Assembly (NCBI GenBank): GCA_030744625.1
Contig: JASLQF010000040.1
Coordinates: forward strand, 1-38,675
Direction of reading: 5' to 3'
Length of the DNA: 38,675 nt
From: Rhodospirillales bacterium
GTDB lineage: Bacteria > Pseudomonadota > Alphaproteobacteria > Rhodospirillales > JASLQF01
The notes below the pieces were generated by a model. That model ran no database searches and was not told the origin of the DNA. It saw only the letters and a list, made by a program, of their open reading frames with translations. The number at the start of each line of letters is the position of its first letter. Within the stretch, counting starts at the first letter, position 1. The translations under genes were made by a program, and so were the position numbers. Positions 14,309-21,772 of the stretch are shown piece by piece.

Positions 14309-15043
14309 ATGCAAATTCAATTCCTCGGCTGCGGCGACGCCTTCGGCAGCGGCGGGCGCTTCAACACGTGCTTCATGGTGCAATGGCGGGACGGGCGCTT
14401 CCTCATCGACTGCGGCGCCACCTCGCTGGTCGCCATGAAGCAGCAGGGCGTCGAGCCCAACGCCATCGATGCCATCCTCGTCACCCACCTGCACGGCGAC
14501 CATTTCGGCGGCCTGCCGTTTTTCCTGTTGGACGCCCGGCTGGTGAGCCGGCGGCGGCGCCCGCTGATCCTGGCCGGCCCCCCCGGATTGCGCCAGCGGC
14601 TGGACGCCGCCATGGAGGTCCTCTATCCCGGGTCTTCGAAGAAGGCCGGCGATTTCGACCTCGACGTCCGCGAACTCGACCCCGGGCGCCGCCACGACAT
14701 CGGCGGCGTGGGCGTAACGCCCTTCCTGGTCAATCATTCATGCGGGGCGCCGCCGTTCGCGCTGCGCGTCGAGTGCGAGGGGCGCATCCTCTGCTATACC
14801 GGGGACACGGCGTGGTCGGATTCGCTCATCGCGGCGGGGCGCGACGCCGACCTGATGATCGCCGAGGCCAACTTCTTCGAGACGCCGGTCAAGGGCCACA
14901 TGGACTACCGCACCCTGGAGAGCCGCGTCCCCGACATCCGACCCAAGCGCCTGATCCTGACCCACATGGGCGAAGACATGCTGGCCCGCGCCGGCGACCT
15001 CGCTTTCGAGACCGCCGAGGACGGCAAGATCATAACCCTCTAG
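14309..15043 (+). CDS. MBL-fold metallohydrolase, ribonuclease Z-like
   Basis: This 244-residue protein has the complete dinuclear metal site: THLHGDHFGG near residues 52-61, NHSCG near 143, YTGDTAW near 166-172 with the bridging Asp, EANFF near 188, and LTHMGEDML near 216 with the last His. The start MQIQFLGCGDAFGSGGRF is typical of single-domain RNase Z/PhnP-like enzymes. The substrate is not predictable, since family members act on tRNA 3' ends, cyclic phosphates or thioesters. There is no membrane segment. It follows the GYD gene by 44 bases on the same strand, and the cyclophilin-like gene follows 49 bases later. Confidence 0.88.
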   Translation: MQIQFLGCGDAFGSGGRFNTCFMVQWRDGRFLIDCGATSLVAMKQQGVEPNAIDAILVTHLHGDHFGGLPFFLLDARLVSRRRRPLILAGPPGLRQRLDAAMEVLYPGSSKKAGDFDLDVRELDPGRRHDIGGVGVTPFLVNHSCGAPPFALRVECEGRILCYTGDTAWSDSLIAAGRDADLMIAEANFFETPVKGHMDYRTLESRVPDIRPKRLILTHMGEDMLARAGDLAFETAEDGKIITL

Positions 15044-15092
15044 ACCGTGGACGCCGCCGGCCCCGGCGGCTCCCCGCGGACCGCGAGGTTCC

Positions 15093-15467
15093 ATGCGCAT
15101 CGTCAAGATGACCATAGGCCCGGTCGAGATCGAGGCCGAGCTTTTAGAAACACCGACGGCGGACGCCATATACGCCGCCCTGCCCTTTACCTCGTCGGCG
15201 CGCACCTGGGGCGACGAAGTGTACTTCACGACCCCCGTCGGCGCTGACCTCGAAGGGGACGCCCGCGACGTGGTCGAGGCCGGCGAGATCGCCTACTGGG
15301 TGGAGGGAAAAGCCATCGCCATCGGCTTCGGGCCGACGCCGGTCTCGAGGGGCGACGAGATTCGCCTGGCCTCGCCCACCAACATCTGGGGGCGCGCCCT
15401 TAGCGACGTGCGCGCCCTGGCCCTGGTCGAGGACGGCGACCCGATAAGCGTGCAAAAAGCCGATTAG
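15093..15467 (+). CDS. Cyclophilin-like fold protein (TM1367 type)
   Basis: The 124-residue protein starts MRIVKMTIGPVEIEAELLETPTA. It has FTSSARTWGDEVYFTTPV, then EAGEIAYWVEGKAIAIGFGPTPVS and SPTNIWGRALSD, the pattern of the small cyclophilin-like family typified by TM1367. These share the beta-barrel of cyclophilins without clear prolyl-isomerase residues, and their function is unknown. The protein should be cytoplasmic. It is last in the apparent plus-strand series Memo-AMMECR1, GYD, MBL, cyclophilin-like, and converges with the small Arg-rich gene. Confidence 0.8.
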   Translation: MRIVKMTIGPVEIEAELLETPTADAIYAALPFTSSARTWGDEVYFTTPVGADLEGDARDVVEAGEIAYWVEGKAIAIGFGPTPVSRGDEIRLASPTNIWGRALSDVRALALVEDGDPISVQKAD

Positions 15468-15486
15468 ACGACGGCCGCCGTGGATA

Positions 15487-15720
15487 TCAATCGTCGGTGT
15501 CGCGGCGCTCCCGGTGCTGGCGTCTTTCGAGCCCGAACCGGCGCCCCGCCATATCGCGTTTCTCCTGGCCGTCCCAGTGTTTGGCGTCCAGCCTGCGGTC
15601 GCGCCTGAAGCGGCGCGGCGACGGCGAGCGCCGCTCTTCCCGGCGCCTTTCGATGATCCGTGTAGGCTTCGGCATCGCCCCGACGTCCCCCCTCGCCACG
15701 ATGACGGCGTAGTTTAGCAT
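15487..15720 (-). CDS. Small arginine-rich protein of unknown function
   Basis: From ATG 15720 this is 77 residues (MLNYAVIVARGDVGAMPKP...). GGAGG sits 9 bases before that ATG. An in-frame GTG at 15726 is only 3 bases from it, so I prefer the ATG. The protein is dominated by Arg-Arg motifs spaced along the chain (ERRREERR, PRRFRRDRR, GRRFGLERRQHRERRDTDD). Such repeats occur in short proteins of alphaproteobacteria and in linkers before PilZ domains, and may bind nucleic acid or acidic lipids. No named family is recognised. It is convergent with the cyclophilin-like gene, with stops 19 bases apart. Confidence 0.5.
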   Translation of the reverse strand: MLNYAVIVARGDVGAMPKPTRIIERRREERRSPSPRRFRRDRRLDAKHWDGQEKRDMAGRRFGLERRQHRERRDTDD

Positions 15721-15772
15721 TTTCACGCCCCTCCGCCAAAGGGTGCGGCGCCAAAGTTCCCAGCGGCACCCT

Positions 15773-15814
15773 TGCTTGACCGTGGCCGGGCGGTGCTTGA
15801 CCGTGGCCGGGCGG
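15773..15814 (+). repeat. Perfect 21-base tandem duplication
   Basis: Two identical 21-base copies (15773-15793 and 15794-15814) start TGCTTGACCGTGG and end GGCGG. They lie upstream of the isochorismatase-family gene. Each copy carries TTGACC, a -35-like word. Confidence 0.85.
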
Positions 15815-15874
15815 CCATCGGGGCGCTATGATGCGGGCCGCCCGGCGACCCCTAGCCCCGGAGATACACCCCCC

Positions 15875-16477
15875 ATGACCATGCCCAAGACGCTGCTCGA
15901 GATGGCCGGCGCCCCGTCGGCGCCACCGCCCCTGGACCGTTCGGCCCTGGTCCTCATCGACTGCCAGATGGAATACGTCACCGGCGCCCTGGCCCTGCCC
16001 GGCGTCGACGCGGCGCTGGACGAGGCGGCAAGGCTCCTTGAGCTCGCCCGCGCCGAGCGCGTCCCCGTCGTCCACGTGGTGCACCACGGGCGGCCCGGCG
16101 GCGGCCTCTTCGATCCCGAGGGGGAATTCGCCGCCATCGCCGGCCAGGTGGCGCCGGCGCCGGGAGAGCCGGTAATCACCAAGGCCCTGCCCAACGCCTT
16201 CGCCGGCACCGGGCTCGACGATCAGTTGAAGGAGTTCGAGCGCACCGAGCTGATCCTGGCCGGCTTCATGACCCACATGTGCGTCAGCTCCAGCGCCCGC
16301 GCCTCCTCCGAACTCGGCTACCGCGCCACGGTGGTGGCCGCCGCCGCCGCCACCCGCGACCTCCCCGACGGCCGGGGCGGCGTCATCAAGGCCGACGACC
16401 TGCACCGCGCCGAGCTGGCGGCGCTGTCCGACCGCTTCGCCGTCATCATCGGCACCACCGACGAGCTCAAGGGGTGA
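15875..16477 (+). CDS. Isochorismatase-family cysteine hydrolase
   Basis: From ATG 15875 this is a 200-residue protein, the usual size. The open frame extends upstream to 15743, but that part encodes the 21-base tandem repeat and has no family similarity. The catalytic triad pattern is visible: Asp in LVLIDCQMEYV, Lys in PVITKALPNAF, and Cys in GFMTHMCVSSSARASSELGY. The family hydrolyses C-N or ether bonds (nicotinamide, N-carbamoyl compounds, isochorismate). The substrate cannot be told, and no siderophore genes lie nearby to support isochorismate. It is followed 22 bases later by the PaaK-like gene, probably in one transcript. A GGAGA lies about 11 bases before the start, further than ideal, and a second ATG follows two codons on. 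Confidence 0.85.
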   Translation: MTMPKTLLEMAGAPSAPPPLDRSALVLIDCQMEYVTGALALPGVDAALDEAARLLELARAERVPVVHVVHHGRPGGGLFDPEGEFAAIAGQVAPAPGEPVITKALPNAFAGTGLDDQLKEFERTELILAGFMTHMCVSSSARASSELGYRATVVAAAAATRDLPDGRGGVIKADDLHRAELAALSDRFAVIIGTTDELKG

Positions 16478-16499
16478 GAGGCGGCGGGATGCCCGACCA

Positions 16500-17912
16500 G
16501 TGAGCCCCGGGAAAAAGTCGCCCCACCCTCTCATTCCTGTTACCGCTTACCCCGGTATCGAGTGGCCGGCCGTATCGAAGGGGCCCCTGGCGGCCATGCT
16601 GGCCATTCAGTACCAGCTCGATCACAGCCAGTGGTGGCCGGCCGCCACCCTGGGCGCCCTCCAGATGCGCCAGATCGAGAAGTTGATCGGCCATGCCGCC
16701 GAGACGGTTCCGTTTTACCGCGGCCGCTTGCGCTCCCTCGCTGGGGTCAGGAGCGGCGCCCTCACCCTGGACCTGTTCCGCCGCATCCCTGTCATGGGGC
16801 GCGCCGATATCCAAGACGCCGGCCCGGCCCTCAACAGCCGCAAGGTGCCCAAGGACCACGGAAAGACCGGGGTGGCCAGGAGCTCCGGCTCAACGGGGCG
16901 CCCCGTCACGGTCAAGACGACCGCCATCACCGAATTGTTCTTCGCCGCCCTCAACCTGCGCTTCCACCTGTGGCATGGGCACGGATTATCGGCTGAGATG
17001 GCCGCCATCCGGGGCCTGGGGGACAAGGAGGCCGAACTGGCCAGGACGGGCAAGCCGAGCGCGTGGCTGGCCGGGCACTCGACCGGCCCCATGTGGATGT
17101 TCGACATCACGCGCCCGGTTGGCGAGCAGCTCGAATGGCTGGTCCGGCGCGACCCCGAATACCTGTTGACGCACCCCTCCAACCTCCGGGCGCTGCTCGA
17201 ACGCTGCGAGAAGGACGGCGTCGCCCTGCCCCGCCTGAAAGAAGTCAACACCATGACCGAGATCATCGATGGGTCGCTCCGCGAGCAGTGCCGCCGGGTG
17301 TGGGGAGTGCCCATCGCCGACACCTACTCGGCCATGGAAGTGGGCTTCATCGCGCTGCAGTGCCCCGACCATCCCCACTACCACGTCCAAGACGAGAGCC
17401 TTCTCGTCGAGGTGCTCGACGACGACGGCGAACCGTGCGCGCCCGGCCGCATCGGGCGCGTCGTCCTCACCGACCTGCACAACTTCGCCACGCCCCTGAT
17501 CCGCTACGAGATCGGCGATTACGCCGAGGTCGGCGAACCCTGCCCCTGCGGCCGCGGCCTTCGGGTACTCGCCCGCATCCTGGGGCGGACCCGCAACATG
17601 GTAACCTTCCCCGGTGGCGACAAGGCCTGGCCGCTGCCCTATTGGTCGCGCGAGCTGCTGGCCGCGGCGCCGGTGCGCCAGATCCAGTTCATCCAGCGCA
17701 GCCTCGACGAGATCGTCGTCAAGCTCGCCGTCGAGCGCCACCTGACGGAACGCGAGGAGGACGGCCTGCGCGAGCTATTCCTCCGCCGCCTCGGCCATCC
17801 GTTCAAGCTGCGCTTCGTCTACGTCGACGAAATCCCACGCTCGGCGGGCGGCAAGTACGAGGACTTCGTTTCTGAAATTGAGGAGGTGGAAGGGGGGGCG
17901 AAGGGGGGGTGA
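16500..17912 (+). CDS. Phenylacetate-CoA ligase / CapK-like adenylating enzyme
   Basis: The 470-residue protein has a GTG start at 16500. A mini-frame MPDQ (ATG 16490) ends at the same spot, and in-frame ATGs further in would trim conserved sequence. The ATP-binding loop VARSSGSTGRPVTVKTT, the adenylate motif ADTYSAMEVGFIALQCP, the hinge RYEIGDYAEVGEPCPCGRGL and GRTRNMVTFPGGDK match the PaaK/CapK (AMP-forming ligase) family. A late IPRSAGGKYEDFVSE carries the family's C-terminal Gly-Lys. PaaK makes phenylacetyl-CoA, while CapK-like members activate unknown carboxylates in polysaccharide or natural-product clusters. No paa catabolic genes are here, so the substrate is open. The C-terminal GGAKGG is a low-complexity tail. 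Confidence 0.85.
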   Translation: MSPGKKSPHPLIPVTAYPGIEWPAVSKGPLAAMLAIQYQLDHSQWWPAATLGALQMRQIEKLIGHAAETVPFYRGRLRSLAGVRSGALTLDLFRRIPVMGRADIQDAGPALNSRKVPKDHGKTGVARSSGSTGRPVTVKTTAITELFFAALNLRFHLWHGHGLSAEMAAIRGLGDKEAELARTGKPSAWLAGHSTGPMWMFDITRPVGEQLEWLVRRDPEYLLTHPSNLRALLERCEKDGVALPRLKEVNTMTEIIDGSLREQCRRVWGVPIADTYSAMEVGFIALQCPDHPHYHVQDESLLVEVLDDDGEPCAPGRIGRVVLTDLHNFATPLIRYEIGDYAEVGEPCPCGRGLRVLARILGRTRNMVTFPGGDKAWPLPYWSRELLAAAPVRQIQFIQRSLDEIVVKLAVERHLTEREEDGLRELFLRRLGHPFKLRFVYVDEIPRSAGGKYEDFVSEIEEVEGGAKGG

Positions 17913-18035
17913 CGGAACAGATACAGGAAGGAATTAAGTATTGTGACCACTGCTTGGCTGCGGACCGGCAGGTCTCGCCACACCGAACCGCCAAAACAAC
18001 ACGCTCGCGTAGATCATTCGAATAAGGTCTTGGCA

Positions 18036-18064
18036 TGGATGCTGGCCTCCTTATCCAGCATCCA
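18036..18064. repeat. Perfect 10-base palindrome at the transposase start
   Basis: TGGATGCTGG (18036-18045) pairs with CCAGCATCCA (18055-18064) around a 9-base loop. In the transposase mRNA the loop exposes the AAGGAGG ribosome-binding sequence, so the hairpin would place the start region in structure. Confidence 0.7.
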
Positions 18065-18067
18065 ACT

Positions 18068-18110
18068 TGAATCGGATTTCAGATCTCTCCGGAATCCCAA
18101 ATCCGATTCA
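18068..18110. repeat. Perfect 12-base inverted repeat
   Basis: TGAATCGGATTT (18068-18079) and AAATCCGATTCA (18099-18110) are exact inverted copies with a 19-base spacer. It lies just upstream of the previous palindrome within the IS630 remnant's left end. Confidence 0.75.
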
Positions 18111-18163
18111 GACAAAACCTGAAACGCTCTAGCGGACTGCTGAAAAAGGGCTGCATCGGCGTC

Positions 18164-18271
18164 CATGCTTCGAGACGGCGCTTCGCGCCTCCCCGGCATG
18201 AGGTTTAACTTGTTGATAATTCACAATTCTTCATCCTGAGGAGCAGCCCAAAGGGCTGCGTCTCGAAGGAT
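18164..18271. repeat. Inverted-repeat intergenic element with two hairpins
   Basis: The ends are inverted copies around CTTCGAGACG: CATGCTTCGAGACG at 18164-18177 and CGTCTCGAAGGAT at 18259-18271. The left half has a GGCGCTTCGCGCC hairpin, and the right half a CAGCCCAAAGGGCTG hairpin preceded by CATCCTGAGGAG. This matches a dispersed repeat type common between genes in alphaproteobacteria. No protein is encoded. The CTGCTGAAAAAGGGCTGC just to its left (18138-18155) looks like another insertion-end remnant. Confidence 0.7.
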
Positions 18272-18300
18272 AAGGGCACAAAAGGTTTTTCGGCGTCCTG

Positions 18301-19269
18301 TTAGTGACGATCCTTGTGCATCTTCCGCCACTTGGCGACGTTGCGGTTGTGTTCGGCCAGGGTACGGGCGAAGACGTGCCCGCCCCTGCCGTCGGCGACG
18401 AAGTAGAGTTCGTCCGATGGGACCGGGCGCAAGACCGCCGCGAGGGAGGCACGGCCCGGGTTGGTGATCGGCATCGGCGGCAGTCCGTCGTTCAGGTAGG
18501 TGTTGTAGGGCGACGGTGTCTTCAGGTCGGCCCGGGTCAGCAGCCGTCCCAACGTGCCCGTCCCTCCGGTCAAGGCGTAGACCACGGTCGGGTCCGACTG
18601 CAGGCGCATGCCCCTGGCCAGCCGGTTCAGGAAGACGCGGGCGACACGGGGGCGCTCCTCGGGGACGGCGGTCTCCTTCTCGACGATGGAGGCGAGGATG
18701 AGGGCCTCTCCGGGGGTTGCCAGGGGCAGGCCCCCGGCGCGCGCCTCCCACAGCTCGGCCAGCGTCTCCGTCATGGCGCGGCTCATGCGCCGCACCACGT
18801 CCTGGCGCAGCGCGCCGTGGGAGAAGTGATAGGTCTCGGGCAGGAGCCGGCCCTCGGCGGGAATCGGCCACACCCGCCCCTCCAGCCCCTCGGTCGCCTC
18901 GAGCCGGGCTATGATGTCACGCGTCGTCAACCCTTCGGCGAGGGTGAGGCGGCGCACCACCGTCTTGCCTCGGTTCAGAATGTCCAACACGGCGCGCGCG
19001 CTGGCCCCCGCCGGGATCGCGTACTCGCCGGCGCGCAGGGTCTTGTGAACGCCGAGGACCCGGGCCCCCAGACGAAACACCAGGGGATCGGAGAGAACCC
19101 CGGCGCCGTGCAACTGGGTGGCGATGCGCTCCAGCCCGGCCCCCTTCGGGATGACGAGCGTGGCCGACGCCGACAACGGGCCGGGCCTGGTGAACTGGGC
19201 GTATCCCCAGAGGATCGCACCGGCAAGGATGGTGGTCAACGCGAGGAGCGGATAAACGACGCGGCGCAT
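18301..19269 (-). CDS. mltG: Endolytic peptidoglycan transglycosylase
   Basis: From ATG 19269 this is 322 residues. It has an N-terminal membrane anchor (RRVVYPLLALTTILAGAILWGYA, about 2-24) and a LysM-like/YceG region with IPKGAGLERIATQL and LRAGEYAIPAGASARAVLDIL. The catalytic part follows: EGRLLPETYHFSHG, ASIVEKETAVPEERPRVARVFLNRL with the catalytic Glu, MRLQSDPTVVYAL, SPYNTYLNDGLPPMPITNPG and LYFVADGRGGHVFA. MltG cuts nascent peptidoglycan strands at the inner membrane and sets glycan length. The frame is open far upstream (to 20235) in the shadow of fabF. The real start lies 14 bases after the fabF stop behind AGGAG. It is last in the fab operon, as in many alphaproteobacteria. Confidence 0.95.
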   Translation of the reverse strand: MRRVVYPLLALTTILAGAILWGYAQFTRPGPLSASATLVIPKGAGLERIATQLHGAGVLSDPLVFRLGARVLGVHKTLRAGEYAIPAGASARAVLDILNRGKTVVRRLTLAEGLTTRDIIARLEATEGLEGRVWPIPAEGRLLPETYHFSHGALRQDVVRRMSRAMTETLAELWEARAGGLPLATPGEALILASIVEKETAVPEERPRVARVFLNRLARGMRLQSDPTVVYALTGGTGTLGRLLTRADLKTPSPYNTYLNDGLPPMPITNPGRASLAAVLRPVPSDELYFVADGRGGHVFARTLAEHNRNVAKWRKMHKDRH

Positions 19270-19283
19270 GCCGCCGGGGCTCC

Positions 19284-20546
19284 TCAGGCGACCTTCTTGA
19301 AGACCACCGAGGCGTTGGTTCCGCCAAACCCGAAGGAATTGGAAAGCACCGTTTCGATCTTGCGCTCCTTGGCCTGATGGGGAACCAGGTCGACGTCGCA
19401 GCCCTCGGAGGGGTTGTCCAGGTTGATGGTCGGTGGAACCACCCCGTCGTTGATGGCAAGGATGGAGTAGATGGCTTCCACCGCGCCGGCGGCGCCGAGC
19501 AAATGCCCGATCGCCGACTTCGTGGACGACATTGAAATCGAATCGACGGCGTTTCCGAACACCCGCTTGACCGCGTTCAATTCGATCTCGTCGCCGAGCG
19601 GCGTCGACGTCCCGTGGGCGTTGACGTAATCGACGCCTTCCGGGCTCATTTCGGCCCTCTTCAGGGCCGCCTTCATGCAGCGGAAAGCACCGTCCCCGTC
19701 GGCGGCCGGCGCGGTGATGTGATGGGCGTCCCCCGACATGCCGTAGCCCACCACCTCGGCATAGATCCTGGCGCCCCGTTTCCTGGCGTGCTCCAACTCC
19801 TCGAGGACGAGGACGCCGGCGCCCTCGCCGATGACGAACCCGTCGCGGTCGCGGTCCCAGGGCCGCGACGCCTTCTCGGGCGTATCGTTGAAGTTGGTGG
19901 AAAGCGCCTTTGCCTGGGCGAATCCCGCCATTCCGAGCCGGCAGATGGCGGCCTCGGCCCCGCCCGCCACCATGACCTCGGCGTCGTCCCACATGATCAT
20001 GCGGGCGGCGTCTCCGATGGCGTGGGCGCCGCTCGAGCACGCCGTCACCACGGCGTGATTGGGTCCCTTGAAGCCGAATCGGATGGAGACCTGTCCCGAA
20101 ACCAGGTTGATCAGGCTGGCCGGGATGAAGAAGGGACTGAGGCGCCGTACCTTGTCGTTGTTGACGATGAGGGCGCTTTTTTCGATCTCGGAAAGCCCGC
20201 CGATGCCCGACCCGATGAGCACGCCGGTGCGGCACAGGGACTCGTCGTCGTCCGGCTGCCAGCCCGAATCATCCACCGCCTGAATGGCCGCCGCCAGCCC
20301 ATAGATGATGAACGTGTCCATGCGACGCTGGTCCTTGGACGACATCCAGTCGTCGGGGTTGAACAGGCCGTCGCCGGTTGCGCCACGCGGAACCAGCCCC
20401 GCGATCTTCGAGGGCAGGTCCGATACGTCGAAGGACTGAATGGCGGTGATTCCGGACTCGCCGTTGAGCAGGCGCCGCCAATTGACGTCAACGCCACAAC
20501 CCAATGGCGTGACCATCCCCATGCCGGTGACTACCACTCGTCTCAT
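19284..20546 (-). CDS. fabF: 3-oxoacyl-ACP synthase II (KAS II)
   Basis: The 420-residue protein starts MRRVVVTGMGMVTPLGCGV. The condensing-enzyme Cys-His-His set is complete: Cys170 in VVTACSSGAHAIG, His in VNAHGTSTPLGD and His in TKSAIGHLLGAAG. The C-terminus SNSFGFGGTNASVVFKKV is standard. It elongates acyl-ACP with malonyl-ACP in type II fatty-acid synthesis in the cytoplasm. It lies 84 bases after acpP and 14 bases before mltG. Confidence 0.97.
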   Translation of the reverse strand: MRRVVVTGMGMVTPLGCGVDVNWRRLLNGESGITAIQSFDVSDLPSKIAGLVPRGATGDGLFNPDDWMSSKDQRRMDTFIIYGLAAAIQAVDDSGWQPDDDESLCRTGVLIGSGIGGLSEIEKSALIVNNDKVRRLSPFFIPASLINLVSGQVSIRFGFKGPNHAVVTACSSGAHAIGDAARMIMWDDAEVMVAGGAEAAICRLGMAGFAQAKALSTNFNDTPEKASRPWDRDRDGFVIGEGAGVLVLEELEHARKRGARIYAEVVGYGMSGDAHHITAPAADGDGAFRCMKAALKRAEMSPEGVDYVNAHGTSTPLGDEIELNAVKRVFGNAVDSISMSSTKSAIGHLLGAAGAVEAIYSILAINDGVVPPTINLDNPSEGCDVDLVPHQAKERKIETVLSNSFGFGGTNASVVFKKVA

Positions 20547-20630
20547 GGCACCCCGCGTCTCGCCGCTAGCGTTGCCGACTGGCCGTTGGTTCCAGGGAAC
20601 CCGGCGACGCGGCCCATCGCCGGAACGATT

Positions 20631-20867
20631 CTAGGAAGTTTGAGAGTCGATAAAGTCTATGGCGTCCTTGATGGTGAGGATTTTCTCGGCCGCGTCGTCG
20701 GGAATCTCGCAGCCGAATTCCTCCTCGAAGGCCATGACCAGTTCGACCGTATCCAAACTGTCGGCCCCCAGGTCGTCGATAAAGCTGGCATTGTCCGTGA
20801 CCTTCGTGTCTTCGACGCCGAGATGCTCGACGACAATCTTCTTCACGCGATCGGCGACGTCACTCAT
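20631..20867 (-). CDS. acpP: Acyl carrier protein
   Basis: The 78-residue acidic protein has the phosphopantetheine site [14 protein letters not shown] (Ser37) and the usual four-helix ACP sequence, [23 protein letters not shown] stands about 8 bases before the ATG. It carries acyl intermediates for FabD, FabG and FabF. The 151-base gap before it, the longest in the fab cluster, probably holds its own promoter, as is usual for the highly expressed acpP. A 12-base perfect palindrome, GCCAAGCTTGGC, sits in that gap at 20921-20932. Confidence 0.97.
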   Translation of the reverse strand: MSDVADRVKKIVVEHLGVEDTKVTDNASFIDDLGADSLDTVELVMAFEEEFGCEIPDDAAEKILTIKDAIDFIDSQTS

Positions 20868-21018
20868 ATTAGAAATCCTCGGTAAAAGGTTAGCCTAAAC
20901 CAATGACTTGGGTGCCCACCGCCAAGCTTGGCCACTCACTCGGAGCGCTGTCGGCGGCCCGTGTCGTAACACACTTTTCTGACCTTGGCCAGCATCCAGA
21001 AAACCGTCGCGAAAAGGA

Positions 21019-21756
21019 CTATATCATCGCCATGCCGCCGTTCACGTGCAGGGTCTGCCCGGTGATGTAAGCGGCCTCGTCGCTAGCCAGGAAGACGACG
21101 CAGGCGGCCACGTCCTCCGGCGTTCCCAGACGCCCCCCCGGGATGGTGGACAGCAAGCGCTCCTTCTGGTCGTCCGTCAGGTCGCCGGTCATGGCGGTAT
21201 CGATGAAACCGGGGGCCACGTTGTTGACCGTGATGCCGCGCGAGGCGATCTCCTGGGCCAACGCCTTGGCCATGCCGATCAAGCCCGCCTTGGATGCCGC
21301 GTAGTTGGCCTGGCCCGGGTTTCCCGTCACCCCGACGACGGACGTGATGTTGACGACGCGCCCGGCGCGCCGCTTCATCATGCCTCTCAAGCAGGCCCGG
21401 ATCAGCCGGAAGGACGCCGTCAAGTTGACGTCGAGGACCCGTTGCCATTCCTCGTCCTTCATGCGCAGCGCCAGGTTGTCACGGGTCAGGCCCGCGTTGT
21501 TGACGAGAATATCGACGCCGCCGAGGGCGGTTTCGGCATCCTTGATCAATCCGATGGTGGCCTCGGCATCGCCGAGGTCGCAGGGAATGACATGAGAGCC
21601 CGCGCCCAGTTCGGCGGCCAGCGCGTCGAGCGCGTCCGTGCGCGTCCCCGACAGCGCCACGCCGGCGCCCTGGGCGTGAAGGGCGCGCGCGATGGCGCCG
21701 CCGATGCCGCCCGAGGCGCCGGTGACCAGGGCGCCCTTTCCAGCAAGTTCGAACAT
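21019..21756 (-). CDS. fabG: 3-oxoacyl-ACP reductase
   Basis: The 245-residue short-chain dehydrogenase has the cofactor loop VTGASGGIGGAIA (11-23), NNAGLTRDNLALRM, and a catalytic Ser-Tyr-Lys set in NITSVVGVTGNPGQANYAASKAG. LALRMKDEEWQRVLDVNL and the C-terminal ITGQTLHVNGGMAMI are FabG hallmarks. It uses NADPH to reduce 3-oxoacyl-ACP. It starts 16 bases after the fabD stop and is presumably co-transcribed with it. Confidence 0.96.
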   Translation of the reverse strand: MFELAGKGALVTGASGGIGGAIARALHAQGAGVALSGTRTDALDALAAELGAGSHVIPCDLGDAEATIGLIKDAETALGGVDILVNNAGLTRDNLALRMKDEEWQRVLDVNLTASFRLIRACLRGMMKRRAGRVVNITSVVGVTGNPGQANYAASKAGLIGMAKALAQEIASRGITVNNVAPGFIDTAMTGDLTDDQKERLLSTIPGGRLGTPEDVAACVVFLASDEAAYITGQTLHVNGGMAMI

Positions 21757-21772
21757 GGCCGCGTCCCCTTTG

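Larger units (their letters stand above)
17941..18132 (-). mobile_element. Degenerate IS630-family remnant (5' end only)
   Basis: On the minus strand an ATG at 18036, preceded by AAGGAGG, opens MPRPYSNDLRERVVLAV and then RCGETCRSAAKQ. This is the N-terminal helix-turn-helix start of IS630-type transposases. After AAKQ the sequence jumps to WSQ, as if the HTH middle had been deleted, and then leaves the family. The upstream part (18037-18132), ending at CTAGAGCGTTTC on the minus strand, looks like the element's left end. The catalytic DDE region is absent, so it cannot move by itself. Confidence 0.65.

Noticed and set aside
15776..15832. A TTGACC and TATGAT pair upstream of the isochorismatase-family gene as a promoter
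   Set aside because: The spacing from the second TTGACC (15797-15802) to TATGAT (15827-15832) is 24 bases, too long for a normal sigma-70 promoter.
18301..20235. A 644-residue minus-strand open frame
   Set aside because: Its first half is a low-complexity Arg/Gly-rich shadow of fabF. Only the part from 19269 is real (mltG), with its own ribosome-binding site and membrane anchor.
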